The position numbers were made by a program, and so were the translations under genes. From Anaerolineales bacterium (GTDB taxonomy: Bacteria > Chloroflexota > Anaerolineae > Anaerolineales > UBA11858), in the NCBI GenBank assembly GCA_016785015.1, contig JADHTJ010000001.1:1-64000 (forward strand): 64,000 bases of DNA, given 5' to 3'. Positions within the stretch are counted from its first letter, which is position 1. Each line of letters opens with the position of its first letter. Below the pieces are notes generated by a model. It worked only from the letters and a program-made list of their open reading frames with translations. It made no database searches and was not told the origin of the DNA. Of this stretch, positions 7,896 through 16,762 are shown in pieces.

Positions 7896-8837
7896 TTATA
7901 CGATCTTCCAACGCAGAGGTTCACCGCGTAATGCTGCCAGCACTTCGTCAGCAATATCGGCAGCAGCGCGGATTTGCGCTTGATGGGTTTGCGCAGCAAT
8001 ATGGGGCGTGGCAATCACTTTGGGGTGCGAAACTACTGCTGTCAGGCCGGGTGGCTCCTGGGCGAAAACATCTAAGGCTGCCCCTGCAACTTGCCCAGTT
8101 TCTAAAGCTGAGAGCAGCGCCGTTTCGTTGATAATGCCGCCGCGCGCTGTACAAATCAGGTAAACACCTCTCTTCATTTGTGCGAAGGCTTGCCCATTGA
8201 TCATATGCTGAGTTTTGGGGCTTAAAGGCACATGCAGCGAGATAATATCTGCACGAGAATACAAATCTGCTAGCGTGACGGATTCAGCACTATGTCTGGA
8301 TAGAAACTCATCCGTCTTCTTAGGGTCGTGGGCAATAACTTTCAAACCAAATCCAGCTGCTCGCTGCGCAACAGCAGAGCCGATATTCCCCAGGCCAACA
8401 ATTCCCAAAACCTTGCCGCCCATCTCAGTGCTTACAATATCATCTTTGATCCAGCGGCCAGATTTCATGGCGGCATCGCCCTGTGCCACAGACCGCACCA
8501 GAGCAAAGATCAAGGCCAGGGTATGTTCTGCTACGGCAATGGTGTTGGCTGTAGGCGTGTTGACAACCGTGATATTGCGGCTTTGCGCTGAGGCCAGATC
8601 GATATTATCAACACCGACACCTGCTCTGCCAATAACTTTGAGTTTTGATGCCGCCACAATGACATCGGCGTTCACCTTGGTGCGGCCGCGCACGATCAGC
8701 GCATCGTACGCTGAGATGCAATCCAGTAAATCATCTGGCGCCATACCCGGTTGATAATCTACATCTGCAGATGCAGATAGAGATTCGATGCCGTTTTCGG
8801 TGAAATTATCAGTAATCAGGATTTTCATTTGCGCCAT
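7896..8837 (-). CDS. serA: D-3-phosphoglycerate dehydrogenase, short form
   Basis: The 313-residue D-2-hydroxyacid dehydrogenase has the NAD motif GLGNIGSAVA and the catalytic Arg (TARGG), Glu (AQEPP) and His (PHIAAQT). It lacks the C-terminal ACT and ASB domains of the long form, so serine feedback through ACT is not expected. SerA makes 3-phosphohydroxypyruvate, the precursor of O-phosphoserine, which is the substrate of CysM-type enzymes, so this gene may feed the cysteine operon 4 kb away (inference). A GGAGAG ribosome site supports the start. Related hydroxyacid dehydrogenases have similar motifs, so the substrate is probable rather than proven. Confidence 0.85.
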   Translation of the reverse strand: MAQMKILITDNFTENGIESLSASADVDYQPGMAPDDLLDCISAYDALIVRGRTKVNADVIVAASKLKVIGRAGVGVDNIDLASAQSRNITVVNTPTANTIAVAEHTLALIFALVRSVAQGDAAMKSGRWIKDDIVSTEMGGKVLGIVGLGNIGSAVAQRAAGFGLKVIAHDPKKTDEFLSRHSAESVTLADLYSRADIISLHVPLSPKTQHMINGQAFAQMKRGVYLICTARGGIINETALLSALETGQVAGAALDVFAQEPPGLTAVVSHPKVIATPHIAAQTHQAQIRAAADIADEVLAALRGEPLRWKIV

Positions 8838-9208
8838 GGATCTCTCCGTTTAGCGAAGCGGGATAATTGTACCCCTAAAACATTGAACGTTGAATGTTAC
8901 AAGTTGCAGGTCTGGATTGATGAATCAAGCGCATTTAACATTGAGCAGATGTTCATGAAGTAGTCGGAACCAATATTCACCCTTCGACTTCCACTTCGCA
9001 CCGCTCAGTGTCTGCTCAGGGATATGAATCTGTTACTCATCAGATTTTTAGAAACTTTGTATTGGTCAACAATAGCTTGAACACGATTTTTACCGCAGAG
9101 ACGCAGAGTTCGCTGAGTTTTTCTCTTGAAAAAGGTTTTCTCTGCGCTCTCCGCGACTCTGCGGTGTTCAACATTCTACTGACCATTATAGATTTTTAGA
9201 AACTTAAT
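8838..9208. repeat. Intergenic repeat region
   Basis: No gene is seen. Positions 9092-9165 form a degenerate palindrome starting ACCGCAGAGACGCAGAG and ending GACTCTGCGGT, a type of dispersed repeat that recurs weakly near 46485-46555. Around 8975-9020 there is a second repeat-like tract with TTCGACTTC and CTCAG blocks. Confidence 0.55.
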
Positions 9209-10630
9209 TTAGTTGATTGGCAGAGTCAAAGTAAATATTGCCCCACCATTGGGATGGTTTTCGGCCGTAATATCGCCCCCATGTGCTTGGGCCAATTTTT
9301 GTGCGATGGATAATCCCAGGCCTGTACTTCCCCCCTCTACAGAAGTGCGCGAGCGATCTGCTTTGTAGAAACGCTCGAAGATATGGGGGAGCGATTCTTT
9401 GGGAATGCCTGGGCCAGTGTCTTTTACAGTAATCAGTAACCAGTTTTCAGTAATCAGTTTACGTTCTACTCCCAACTGTTTACTGGTTACTGAACACTGA
9501 ACACTGATTACGCCACCATCCGGCGAATAACGTAAGGCATTGCTCAGCAAATTGTTGAGGATCTGTTCCACGCGCTGGGGGTCGATTTCCACAAACGCAG
9601 GCGCCCCCATTGGAGACAATGCAATCTCAACTCCCTGCGCGGCAGCCTGGGGGTCGAAACGGGAGATCAACCGTTCTAAGAGAGCAGTGAAGTCCGTGGA
9701 GGTTCGTTCCAGCGTCAATTGCCCTCCATCAGCCAGGGCTAATGTGCGCAAATCTTCAACCAAACGCGTCAGGGCACGATTTTGTTCTTCGATGGGGACC
9801 AGGTTTTCAGAAGTCAAATCATATATGCCGTCTTGCAAGGCTTCGAGATGGGCGCGCTGCACGGCTAAGGGTGTGCGCAGTTCATGAGCAATATCCGCCG
9901 TAAGCGCCTGGCGCCGATCACCAGCCTGCTGCAAGGATACAGCCATGCGGTTGAAGGCTACCCCCAATGTGGCCAGCGGTTTATCCCCACGCACGCGCAC
10001 GCGCTGGCTGAGATCTCCCTCGGCCATTTGCGAAGCAGCTTTTGTTAGGTCGCGGACAGGACGTAGCAAACTATAAGATAACAATAGGGCCAAAATCAGG
10101 GACACGCCGCCAGCGATCACCGCCGCAGTAAAAGCTGCGCGATTAAGACGAGATAACAAAGCTTGCTCGTTTTCTGTTGTGAAAAGCTGCCCTCCTTCAG
10201 CTAACAAGTAGCCAACTTCCTGGCCAGCTACTTCGAGAGGAATGGCATATTCCAACTCGCCTTCTTCAACATGACCAAACCCCTCATCATCAAGATTATC
10301 CAGAACGACATTTCCATCCAAGTCAACCAGCCGAATATGCTGGCCCATCATCTCCTCATTTCTCATTCCCATACCCGGTTTCATCCCCGAACCAGGGCCG
10401 CCCTGTCCGGGGCCAGGCGCACCGCGAAAAACTTGGTCGCTCCCATGCCAAGATCCAGATTCGGTGTAGTGTTCCTCGAGTTCGCTTACCAGACTTTCTA
10501 CTCCTGCCATTCCGCCACGGAACATGAATGTGCGCACAGTTTGCGCAGTGTTCAAACGCACGATGACCACCAGGCTGACAATGGTAATCAGTACAACGAA
10601 GGAAAATGCAAGTAGAAGTCGGCGAGTCAT
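9209..10630 (-). CDS. Sensor histidine kinase (HAMP, HisKA, HATPase)
   Basis: A 473-residue kinase: membrane helix at about 5-25, an extracytoplasmic sensor region to about 165 with a Gly/Pro/Met-rich tract (about 72-95), second helix about 170-190, HAMP, phospho-acceptor His in DIAHELRTP (about 247), N box NNLLSNALRYS, and G boxes KDTGPGIP and STGLGLSI. It pairs with the OmpR-type regulator immediately upstream. The Met-rich sensor tract and the Met/His-rich secreted neighbour hint at metal or redox sensing (inference). Between the N box and first G box there is an extra loop whose codons consist of AGT-type repeat units (9420-9512), an in-frame repeat insertion. Confidence 0.92.
   Translation of the reverse strand: MTRRLLLAFSFVVLITIVSLVVIVRLNTAQTVRTFMFRGGMAGVESLVSELEEHYTESGSWHGSDQVFRGAPGPGQGGPGSGMKPGMGMRNEEMMGQHIRLVDLDGNVVLDNLDDEGFGHVEEGELEYAIPLEVAGQEVGYLLAEGGQLFTTENEQALLSRLNRAAFTAAVIAGGVSLILALLLSYSLLRPVRDLTKAASQMAEGDLSQRVRVRGDKPLATLGVAFNRMAVSLQQAGDRRQALTADIAHELRTPLAVQRAHLEALQDGIYDLTSENLVPIEEQNRALTRLVEDLRTLALADGGQLTLERTSTDFTALLERLISRFDPQAAAQGVEIALSPMGAPAFVEIDPQRVEQILNNLLSNALRYSPDGGVISVQCSVTSKQLGVERKLITENWLLITVKDTGPGIPKESLPHIFERFYKADRSRTSVEGGSTGLGLSIAQKLAQAHGGDITAENHPNGGAIFTLTLPIN
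9420..9512. repeat. AGT-type repeat cluster inside the kinase gene
   Basis: About nine degenerate copies of units like CAGTAATCAGT and GTTACTGAACACTG lie within the ATPase domain of the histidine kinase. They keep the frame open and encode an insertion between the N box and the first G box. Confidence 0.75.
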
Positions 10631-10694
10631 AGGTAGTGGTTAGTTAGCCATTAGATGATAGCTGTAAGCTGCTAGCTGAAAGCAGCAGCGACGA

Positions 10695-11375
10695 TTATTG
10701 GCGGGCGAAGCGATACCCAATCCCGAAGACGGTCTCAATGTATTGTGGATTTTTGGGGTCCGATTCTAGCTTGGCGCGCAGGTTCTTGATATGCGCATCG
10801 ATGGTGCGCTCATAGCCTTCGAAGGCCGCGCCTTGTGTGGCTTCCAACAGGCGCATGCGTGAGAAAGCTCTGCCCGGGTTGGCAGCCATGGTAGAAAGGA
10901 TATCGAACTCTGTTGGGGTGAGATCAAGAGGGTTTCCAGCTTTGCTGACTGCGTAAGCGTCCATGTCGATCTCCAGGTCAGCGATCCGCAGAACTTGAGT
11001 GGGGCTGGTCTCAGCTGCCGAGCGACGCAGTACGGCCCGAACTTTGGCCACAACGACGCGCGGCGAGAAGGGTTTGGTGACATAATCATCCGCACCTAAC
11101 TCCAGGCCGATCAACTGGTCAGTTTCTTCGACTCGGGCGGTAAGCATGATGATCGGTGTGTCGCCTTTCCGGCGAATCTCCCGTGCCACATCGAGGCCAT
11201 CCATGCCTGGCAAGTTGAGATCGAGCAGCACCAGATCGGGTCGTTCGTGCTGCCAGGTAGAGAGACCAGTATCGCCGCGGTAGGCGGTCGACACGTCGAA
11301 GTTTGCTTTCTCTAAATAGTCTCGCAGCACTTTGACCAGCTCGGGTTCATCTTCAATGATCAGGATTTTTGACAT
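10695..11375 (-). CDS. OmpR/PhoB-type response regulator
   Basis: The 226-residue regulator has an N-terminal receiver (acidic EDE near 8-10, phospho-acceptor Asp in LVLLDLNLPGMDG, Lys in VTKPFSP) and a C-terminal winged helix ending in the family signature IETVFGIGYRF. It precedes its kinase by 64 bp of AGT/GCT-type repeats. The ATG at 11375 starts the canonical MSKILIIEDEP; the longer frame to 11498 runs through a dispersed palindrome and is rejected. The ribosome site is weak (AAAGAA). Confidence 0.93.
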   Translation of the reverse strand: MSKILIIEDEPELVKVLRDYLEKANFDVSTAYRGDTGLSTWQHERPDLVLLDLNLPGMDGLDVAREIRRKGDTPIIMLTARVEETDQLIGLELGADDYVTKPFSPRVVVAKVRAVLRRSAAETSPTQVLRIADLEIDMDAYAVSKAGNPLDLTPTEFDILSTMAANPGRAFSRMRLLEATQGAAFEGYERTIDAHIKNLRAKLESDPKNPQYIETVFGIGYRFARQ

Positions 11376-11438
11376 AGTTTTCTTTTTAAAGACATCGGAA
11401 GTCTTACTTATCTCGATGTGCAAGTTTTCCTTACTGTA

Positions 11439-11515
11439 TGTCATCCTGAGCGAAGCGAAGGATCTACCCACATTGGTTAAAGAGATTCTTCGCCCCATTA
11501 GGGCTCAGAATGACA
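11439..11515. repeat. Dispersed palindrome (GTCATCCTGAG type)
   Basis: Ends TGTCATCCTGAGCGAAGCGAA and its approximate inverse TTCGCCCCATTAGGGCTCAGAATGACA bracket a short centre. This kind of repeat is common in many bacterial genomes. It lies in the promoter region of the response regulator. Confidence 0.7.
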
Positions 11516-11570
11516 GCATAATAGAGATACTTTCAAACAGCGTTAATTAGCAACAAACTGATTATAACGG

Positions 11571-11606
11571 AAAATGGGTGGCGAACCGGCGCCACCCATT
11601 TTGATA
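11571..11606 (-). terminator. Terminator after the Gly/Met-rich secreted protein gene
   Basis: AAAATGGGTGGCG and CGCCACCCATTTT form a symmetrical hairpin with T-rich flanks, about 20 bp past the stop codon at 11625. It could act in both directions. Confidence 0.8.
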
Positions 11607-11624
11607 TGAATAAGCTTTTAGGGA

Positions 11625-12155
11625 TTAGCCTTCATCAGAGTCGGAGAAACGTCCACCGGGGCCGCGCCCGCCATGATGACCGAAACCATCACCATCACAA
11701 CCACCTGAACCGGGGCCGAAACCGGCTTCTTTCATCTCATCCCAACGGCTCTGCATCCAGTCAGCCTGCTCCTGGGTGAGATCGCCATTGGCGACGGCCT
11801 GCTCGAGGCCCGCTGTGCGAGCATCAAAGATCAAGGTGCTGAATTCTTCTTCTGTGAGACCCTGTTCCTGAGCGACATCCCAAGGGGACTTGCCCTCTTC
11901 CCAAGCGGCATCCAGTTCTTCAACAGTCAGGCCGAGAGCCTCGGCAATGGCGGCTTGCATGGTCTCATGCATTGGGCCGTATTCGCCGTCGCCGTCCCAG
12001 CCCATCATTCCGTGGCCGAACTCGGCATGGCGGCCAAAACCACCGCGTCCGAAGGGGGTAGAGGGATCATCATCCTGGGCGTAGGCATAGCCTACTCCAC
12101 TCAAAACTAAAGCTACAACACCAACAACTGCTACGATCAATATAGTTTTCTTCAT
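11625..12155 (-). CDS. Secreted Gly/His/Met-rich protein, DUF2680-like repeat
   Basis: The 176-residue protein has a Sec signal peptide (cleavage probably after YAYAQ), a Gly/Phe/His/Met-rich segment, a helical middle part with the pattern LGLTVEELDAAWEEGKS and a second QGLTEEEFSTLI block, and a Gly/His-rich tail. The helical pattern resembles DUF2680-type secreted repeats. Location just upstream of a two-component pair suggests it is a target of, or accessory to, that system. Met and His content would allow metal binding (inference). The ATG at 12155 has an AAAGGAG site; an upstream extension lacks one. Confidence 0.8.
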   Translation of the reverse strand: MKKTILIVAVVGVVALVLSGVGYAYAQDDDPSTPFGRGGFGRHAEFGHGMMGWDGDGEYGPMHETMQAAIAEALGLTVEELDAAWEEGKSPWDVAQEQGLTEEEFSTLIFDARTAGLEQAVANGDLTQEQADWMQSRWDEMKEAGFGPGSGGCDGDGFGHHGGRGPGGRFSDSDEG

Positions 12156-12183
12156 CAGAAATACTCCTTTAGTATTTTTTCTC

Positions 12184-12215
12184 ACCGACCTGGGGACATT
12201 GCCGCCCAGGTCGGT
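12184..12215. other. Intercistronic hairpin
   Basis: ACCGACCTGGG and CCCAGGTCGGT form an 11-bp perfect stem between the alpha/beta hydrolase gene and the secreted protein gene. There is no U run on the minus strand after it, so it looks like an mRNA-processing or stability hairpin rather than a terminator. Confidence 0.6.
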
Positions 12216-12285
12216 GTTAATGTGACTAAATGATAATTTGTGCATATGAAGAAGTTGTGAAGAGAAAGTGGAGGATTGATGAATG

Positions 12286-13209
12286 TTATTTTCCGAAGAA
12301 TCCTTCCAACAGGGCGGTATATTCATCTGGAGAATTCAAATACGGGAAATGTCCCACAGCGTGCAGCGTATGGACGGTTGCTCCTGGATATGTGACTTTC
12401 AACTGCTCCCTGAGAACTTGCTCTACTAGAGGATCATTATCGACCTCGATGATCATCACTGGAACCCCAAGGGTTTCAACATCTGGAGCTGTAAAGGGAT
12501 CTACTACGCAGTGGAAACGTCCTACTACCTGGGCCTTGGACATACGCCCATAGGATTGCTCCAAAAGGTAAGCCAACACCAATTCTGAATTACCAGAAGC
12601 GGTGTAGACATCGCCCTCGAAGCTACCCCGGAAGACATTCATCACCAGCCATTCTGGCAAGAACGGCAGTAGCATACCGATAGTTTTGTTCTTCTCGGCG
12701 ATGAGGTCGTTGGGCGGGAAGGTGTTGGCGAAAACAGCACGATCAACCGTTTCAGGGTAACTGGCTACCAGATATTGGGCGAAATATCCGCCAAGGGAAG
12801 AGCCAACCAGGTTGATCGTTGACACGTTTTCCTGCTCAAGGATCGCCAAGACCCCCTGGCTCATGGCCTCCAGGCTATCGACTGGCGGGTAGGTCAGCGA
12901 GATTGCCCGATAATCATCTTTCATGGCCAGCATCTGCTGGAACCAGATATCGGCGGCACCGGTCATGCCGTGCAAAAAGAGTATGGTTTCTTCGCCCTGA
13001 CCAAAAGAGATATATTCCCATTTTGCGTCATTGACTTCCATCTGCTGGGGTGGGTGTGCATTCCGAAAATCCAGAAATGCTGCGGTGATTTCCGGATTAA
13101 CTGCAGATGATAATTCTTCGAACGAGATGTTGGGTACAGGATAGAAATAGAGAACCAGTGCACCCAGAATCAAAATAGCCGGGATAATCCATTTGAGTTT
13201 CTTAAGCAT
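12286..13209 (-). CDS. Membrane-anchored alpha/beta hydrolase
   Basis: A 307-residue hydrolase with one N-terminal membrane helix (about 5-23). It shows the oxyanion-loop motif FLHGMTGA, nucleophile Ser in GSSLGG, a probable acid in EVDNDPLV and catalytic His in AVGHFPY. The fold covers esterases, lipases and C-C hydrolases; the substrate cannot be told. The AAGGAG site supports the start at 13209. It lies directly downstream of the large secreted-protein cluster and may be its last or second-last gene. Confidence 0.85.
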   Translation of the reverse strand: MLKKLKWIIPAILILGALVLYFYPVPNISFEELSSAVNPEITAAFLDFRNAHPPQQMEVNDAKWEYISFGQGEETILFLHGMTGAADIWFQQMLAMKDDYRAISLTYPPVDSLEAMSQGVLAILEQENVSTINLVGSSLGGYFAQYLVASYPETVDRAVFANTFPPNDLIAEKNKTIGMLLPFLPEWLVMNVFRGSFEGDVYTASGNSELVLAYLLEQSYGRMSKAQVVGRFHCVVDPFTAPDVETLGVPVMIIEVDNDPLVEQVLREQLKVTYPGATVHTLHAVGHFPYLNSPDEYTALLEGFFGK

Positions 13210-13259
13210 GACGGCTCCTTTCACATGTAGAGGATTATACCCAGCTATTGGTTTGTTGC

Positions 13260-13322
13260 AGGTGACTGGCACTTCGCTTCCAGTGCTACACTTGGAAGTC
13301 CTTCGGAAAGTGCCACTCACCT
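13260..13322. repeat. Junction hairpin (AGGTGA type)
   Basis: AGGTGACTGGCACTT and AAGTGCCACTCACCT bracket a 33-base centre between two minus-strand genes. It is a longer relative of the palindromes at 16637-16669 and 21157-21193. Confidence 0.6.
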
Positions 13323-13329
13323 GATATCG

Positions 13330-16300
13330 TTACGGATCCACGGCCACAAAGCGCATCTCATCGATGTAGAAAGTAGAAGCGCCGTTCCCCGAGGCATCGC
13401 CGATATCGAACCAGGCCATGGAGCCTCCGTCCGGGTTGAGGGTGCTCAGGGGCACCATCACCACGTGCCACTGACCAGGTTGAAGCGGGGAAACTTCTGT
13501 ATAATCGGCCAAAATTGCACGATCCCCAATCGATGTGCCTTCTCTAGATTTCAACTCCACGTAAAGCGCTTGGTCGGCGGTATCGCCTCCGTTGATATAG
13601 AAGACCAGGTAGTCATGCGCCGAAGTATCAAATGATCCAACGTCGAAGGTAATGGCTCCACTTGGCTCAAGCGAAACTTCAATCGCATTCGAACCCTGGT
13701 AGACGCTTGCGGACGAGAAGAGATCAGCCGTCCCGCTCCAGGGATCCAGCGACCAACCAGATTGCAGCTCATCATCATAAACTACAGGGCTAGCATCAAG
13801 TTGCTCGGTAGAAGTTGTTGGACCAGACGGGGCCACGGCAGATGCAGATATCGGGGTATAAGCGCTTTTATCAATCGGGACAGCGCTGAGCGTCAGCGAA
13901 AAATCGATTTCCTGTGTATCCCAAACCTTGATCCAGCTGCAGGGGAAGCACATGCTATGCCCTTCCGGATAGCTGCTTTCATCTTCTCTTTGCTGCATTT
14001 CAACTCTGGCGGGCGAGTCACTGAAGGAGGCTGTCTGAAGGGAATAGTTCCCTTCCCGTCTCAATAACACCGCGCCACCGCTGCTCATCTGCCAGCCCAA
14101 GACTTCCTGCATATCGATAGGCTCAAAATTCCAGATCCAGTCTTTGTCGAATACCCCCAGTTGATTGACAGCATTAGCAAAACCAAGATTGAGGGTCTCA
14201 AATGAGCCGAGTTCATAATGCGCGTGAATCGTGTCCCCTTGCAGTGTAAAGGTCTTGGACACAGGCTGAGTTTCGTAGCTGAACGTAAGGCTTTGCTCAT
14301 CTATTGAGGCCGTTAGCGGTTCATATTCGAAATTACCATCCAGATCGAAATCTTCCACAAAAGCACCGTCAACCTCCCAGGACCAACCCAAAAGAATGGC
14401 TGCCTCTCCATTGTGGAAATCAAAGCCTTGGTTGGGACCTGGCTGGAATAAGTACATGCTCTTTGGGGCAATTAGCTGAATGGGACCATAATCAGGATCA
14501 TAGGCAAAGGCGTATTCAAGTCTGCCGCCGTCATTTTCGAAGATGGCAAAGACCTGATCGTTGAACATGACGTACTCCATCTCACCATCTAAATCTAGAT
14601 CCTTCTCGAAAGCTTGAGTGTCACTTGCGAGTGTACCCTGCTCGAGTTCAGCAACCCATTGCGCTGCTTCAACGATCTTGTTAACTTGGCTCAAGAAATT
14701 TGCCTTGTTCTTCGAAACTTCACTTAGTACCTCCCCATCGTGAAAGGTTTGTTCGCCAATCTGGTTGTAATAGGACAGCCAAGCGATGGTGGTAATAGGA
14801 TTGTCGGGTGCAGCGCGCAAGTTGGCCAGTGTTTCGTAGACGATGCTGTCCGGCGTCTGGTCATCCCCCATGATTCGTCCGCTAGGGATCAATTTACCAT
14901 CCCGCAAATAGGGGATGTAATCGTAATAAGATTCGATTTCAACCCCCGCTGGGATCACTGGCGAGTGCCCATCCGAGATACCTCCGTAATAATGTTGTGG
15001 GAAATAGGCGTTGTAGTGCGTATCCCCCGGATTTTGGTATCTCATGAGAACTTCATCCGTGGTTGCATCAAGCTCGCCATGATCAATTACCTCCCAGTTG
15101 CGGTTGACGATGTCGCTGAAAGTAGTCACCTCGATCCACGGATGGCTGGCCAGCCATTGGAAATTCCATTCGGCCGCGTCTTGAAACCACCAGGGCGTCA
15201 TACTCAAATCGCTGTTAATGGAGATGTATTGATCTTGGTCGGGATCCAAGGCCATATCGTGCAAGACTCTACGCCAAAAGAGATGCAGTCCCTGGTTGGT
15301 CCCGGTATACAAACCGTATGTGTCGGGAAAATTTTCCCAGTCGATCGGTTCCCAGCGACTATCCATGTAAAAACTATAATCAGACATTGTGAGAAAGAAA
15401 AATTTCATGCCGTTGAACTGGTGGATCTTACGGAGTATTTCAATCTCATCCTGATAGATAGCTTGGTTAAAATCAGGATCGTCGATCCAGCCGAAGAAAG
15501 AATAATGGCCCTGAAAAATCGCAAAAATAGCCTCAAATCCCGCCTCCTTTATTACCTGGATATCCCCTGAAGTGAGCATACCCTCATACGGGTAGAAGAC
15601 ATCCGACACTGGCAGGTCAAGCCCTTCTAAAAGGTCTTTTTCGATATTGATCGTTATGGCGTCAATATCGTCGGGTTGCCAGGGCATGAAATGCCCATAT
15701 CCCAACATAAACAGTGAATCGAGTAAACCTTTGCCAGCGAGGTGCCGAATACGTTCGTTAAAGCGGAGATACTCACTTCCTGGTAATTCTTCGATCCTAT
15801 GATCAATGAGAGTCAGGGGAATCTCGAAGCGCTCGACCGCGTCCAGTAAATATCGCACTCCCCTGCGTTCACCTGCTCTTTCATTAGAGTGTCCTTGAGC
15901 TGTTAACTCGCGGAATCCATCATAATGTTTGGTTGCTTCGTGGGGAGATGAACTGTAATAAACATCCGCAAACATCACCACAAGCTTGGATCGACCGGTG
16001 GTATCATCCGTGGCCGCTGGGAGTATCTCGTCCAGCGTCTCTGTCATTGCATCGTTCAATACCATCGCCTGGATTTGAAATGGAGCGCCATCCCAACCTG
16101 CGAAAACTGCATCCGAGATCGCAAAGAAGATGAAATCCAGCTGCCGATTGATCTCAGTAGTTGCAAGTTGGTCAGAAATATCAGTGAATGATGGATCGTA
16201 GAGCTTGAATTCGTTTCCTACCATGGAAACCAGAAGATCCCATTCGATCTCGAAGGCCAGCGAACTCCCTGAGCTGATTTCGCTGCTGCCGCCTTCCAAG

Positions 16301-16617
16301 AAATCGATGGCAAAGTAGATTGGTGCCAGTTCGTCGCCTTCGAAATTCATGATATCGAGGCGGAACTCAAAATTGCCATCCATCTCACGCTGATATACGG
16401 CAATGATGTCGGTCGCATCGGACTCGGAATCACCCCACATATCCAGGCCTTTGACATCTTCAGGCTGCCAGTTGTAGGGGTGGTGATCTCTTTCCGAAGG
16501 CAGCGTGGGCAGCGGCGGCTCTTCATTTGTTGGGGGTTCTGCTGCTATGGTCGCGGTGAAATCTAAAGCCACCACAATCAGGATCAGGGTCAATATGAGC
16601 AGGATGCGCTTGATCAT
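13330..16617 (-). CDS. Large secreted multi-domain protein, deacetylase/GH57-like barrel
   Basis: A 1095-residue exported protein and tandem paralogue of the one at 21206-24514. Visible parts: signal peptide (MIKRxxLLLTLILI type); an N-terminal beta domain (about 55-190); a barrel-like region (about 210-500) with GYGHFMPWQPDD and DVFYPYEGMLTSGDIQVIK, resembling the polysaccharide deacetylase/GH57 superfamily; Ca-type DLDLDGEMEY and DFDLDGNFEY motifs (about 640-740); an MCFPC pair; a Ser/Thr linker; and a C-terminal beta-sandwich (about 930-1095) starting VVYDDELQSGWSLDPW, similar to modules attached to glycosidases. The likely role is extracellular glycan processing. Family assignment of the barrel is moderate and the catalytic residues are not secure. 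GGAGG ribosome site. Confidence 0.72.
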   Translation of the reverse strand: MIKRILLILTLILIVVALDFTATIAAEPPTNEEPPLPTLPSERDHHPYNWQPEDVKGLDMWGDSESDATDIIAVYQREMDGNFEFRLDIMNFEGDELAPIYFAIDFLEGGSSEISSGSSLAFEIEWDLLVSMVGNEFKLYDPSFTDISDQLATTEINRQLDFIFFAISDAVFAGWDGAPFQIQAMVLNDAMTETLDEILPAATDDTTGRSKLVVMFADVYYSSSPHEATKHYDGFRELTAQGHSNERAGERRGVRYLLDAVERFEIPLTLIDHRIEELPGSEYLRFNERIRHLAGKGLLDSLFMLGYGHFMPWQPDDIDAITINIEKDLLEGLDLPVSDVFYPYEGMLTSGDIQVIKEAGFEAIFAIFQGHYSFFGWIDDPDFNQAIYQDEIEILRKIHQFNGMKFFFLTMSDYSFYMDSRWEPIDWENFPDTYGLYTGTNQGLHLFWRRVLHDMALDPDQDQYISINSDLSMTPWWFQDAAEWNFQWLASHPWIEVTTFSDIVNRNWEVIDHGELDATTDEVLMRYQNPGDTHYNAYFPQHYYGGISDGHSPVIPAGVEIESYYDYIPYLRDGKLIPSGRIMGDDQTPDSIVYETLANLRAAPDNPITTIAWLSYYNQIGEQTFHDGEVLSEVSKNKANFLSQVNKIVEAAQWVAELEQGTLASDTQAFEKDLDLDGEMEYVMFNDQVFAIFENDGGRLEYAFAYDPDYGPIQLIAPKSMYLFQPGPNQGFDFHNGEAAILLGWSWEVDGAFVEDFDLDGNFEYEPLTASIDEQSLTFSYETQPVSKTFTLQGDTIHAHYELGSFETLNLGFANAVNQLGVFDKDWIWNFEPIDMQEVLGWQMSSGGAVLLRREGNYSLQTASFSDSPARVEMQQREDESSYPEGHSMCFPCSWIKVWDTQEIDFSLTLSAVPIDKSAYTPISASAVAPSGPTTSTEQLDASPVVYDDELQSGWSLDPWSGTADLFSSASVYQGSNAIEVSLEPSGAITFDVGSFDTSAHDYLVFYINGGDTADQALYVELKSREGTSIGDRAILADYTEVSPLQPGQWHVVMVPLSTLNPDGGSMAWFDIGDASGNGASTFYIDEMRFVAVDP

Positions 16618-16636
16618 TTTCGTCCTCCATCACGCC

Positions 16637-16669
16637 AGGTGCGGCGCACTTTGGAAGTGCACCGCACCT
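16637..16669. repeat. Junction palindrome
   Basis: AGGTGCGGCGCACTT and AAGTGCACCGCACCT form a stem with a 3-base loop. It lies 20 bp before the start of the 1095-residue protein gene and was duplicated together with it, since the same structure occurs at 21157-21193. Confidence 0.75.
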
Positions 16670-16683
16670 ACAAAATTACCTAT

Positions 16684-16718
16684 TTACGGATCTGCGACCA
16701 CAAAGCAATTCTCGATGC
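16684..16718 (-). pseudogene. Fossil 3' end of a module-bearing secreted-protein gene
   Basis: On the minus strand these bases read like the last dozen codons (ending CFVVADP, TAA) of the C-terminal module found in the three neighbours, which end RFVAVDP, RFVSSVP and RFVTTEP. The bases after the stop (TAAATAGGTAATT, then the AGGTGCGGTGCAC hairpin) match those after the 21206-24514 gene. Nothing of the gene body remains; the clostripain gene ends 45 bp away. This is the remnant of another family copy removed by recombination or insertion. Confidence 0.75.
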
Positions 16719-16762
16719 TGATTGAATGCAGGACATCTCATTGGTTTTATAGGAGACACTGA

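Noticed and set aside
11376..11498. N-terminal extension of the OmpR-type regulator
   Set aside because: The extension runs through a dispersed palindrome; the canonical receiver start MSKILIIEDEP is at 11375.
14740..15570. Open frame of 276 codons antisense to the first giant secreted protein
   Set aside because: The sense-strand protein is supported by a full-length paralogue; the antisense frame is not kept in that paralogue.
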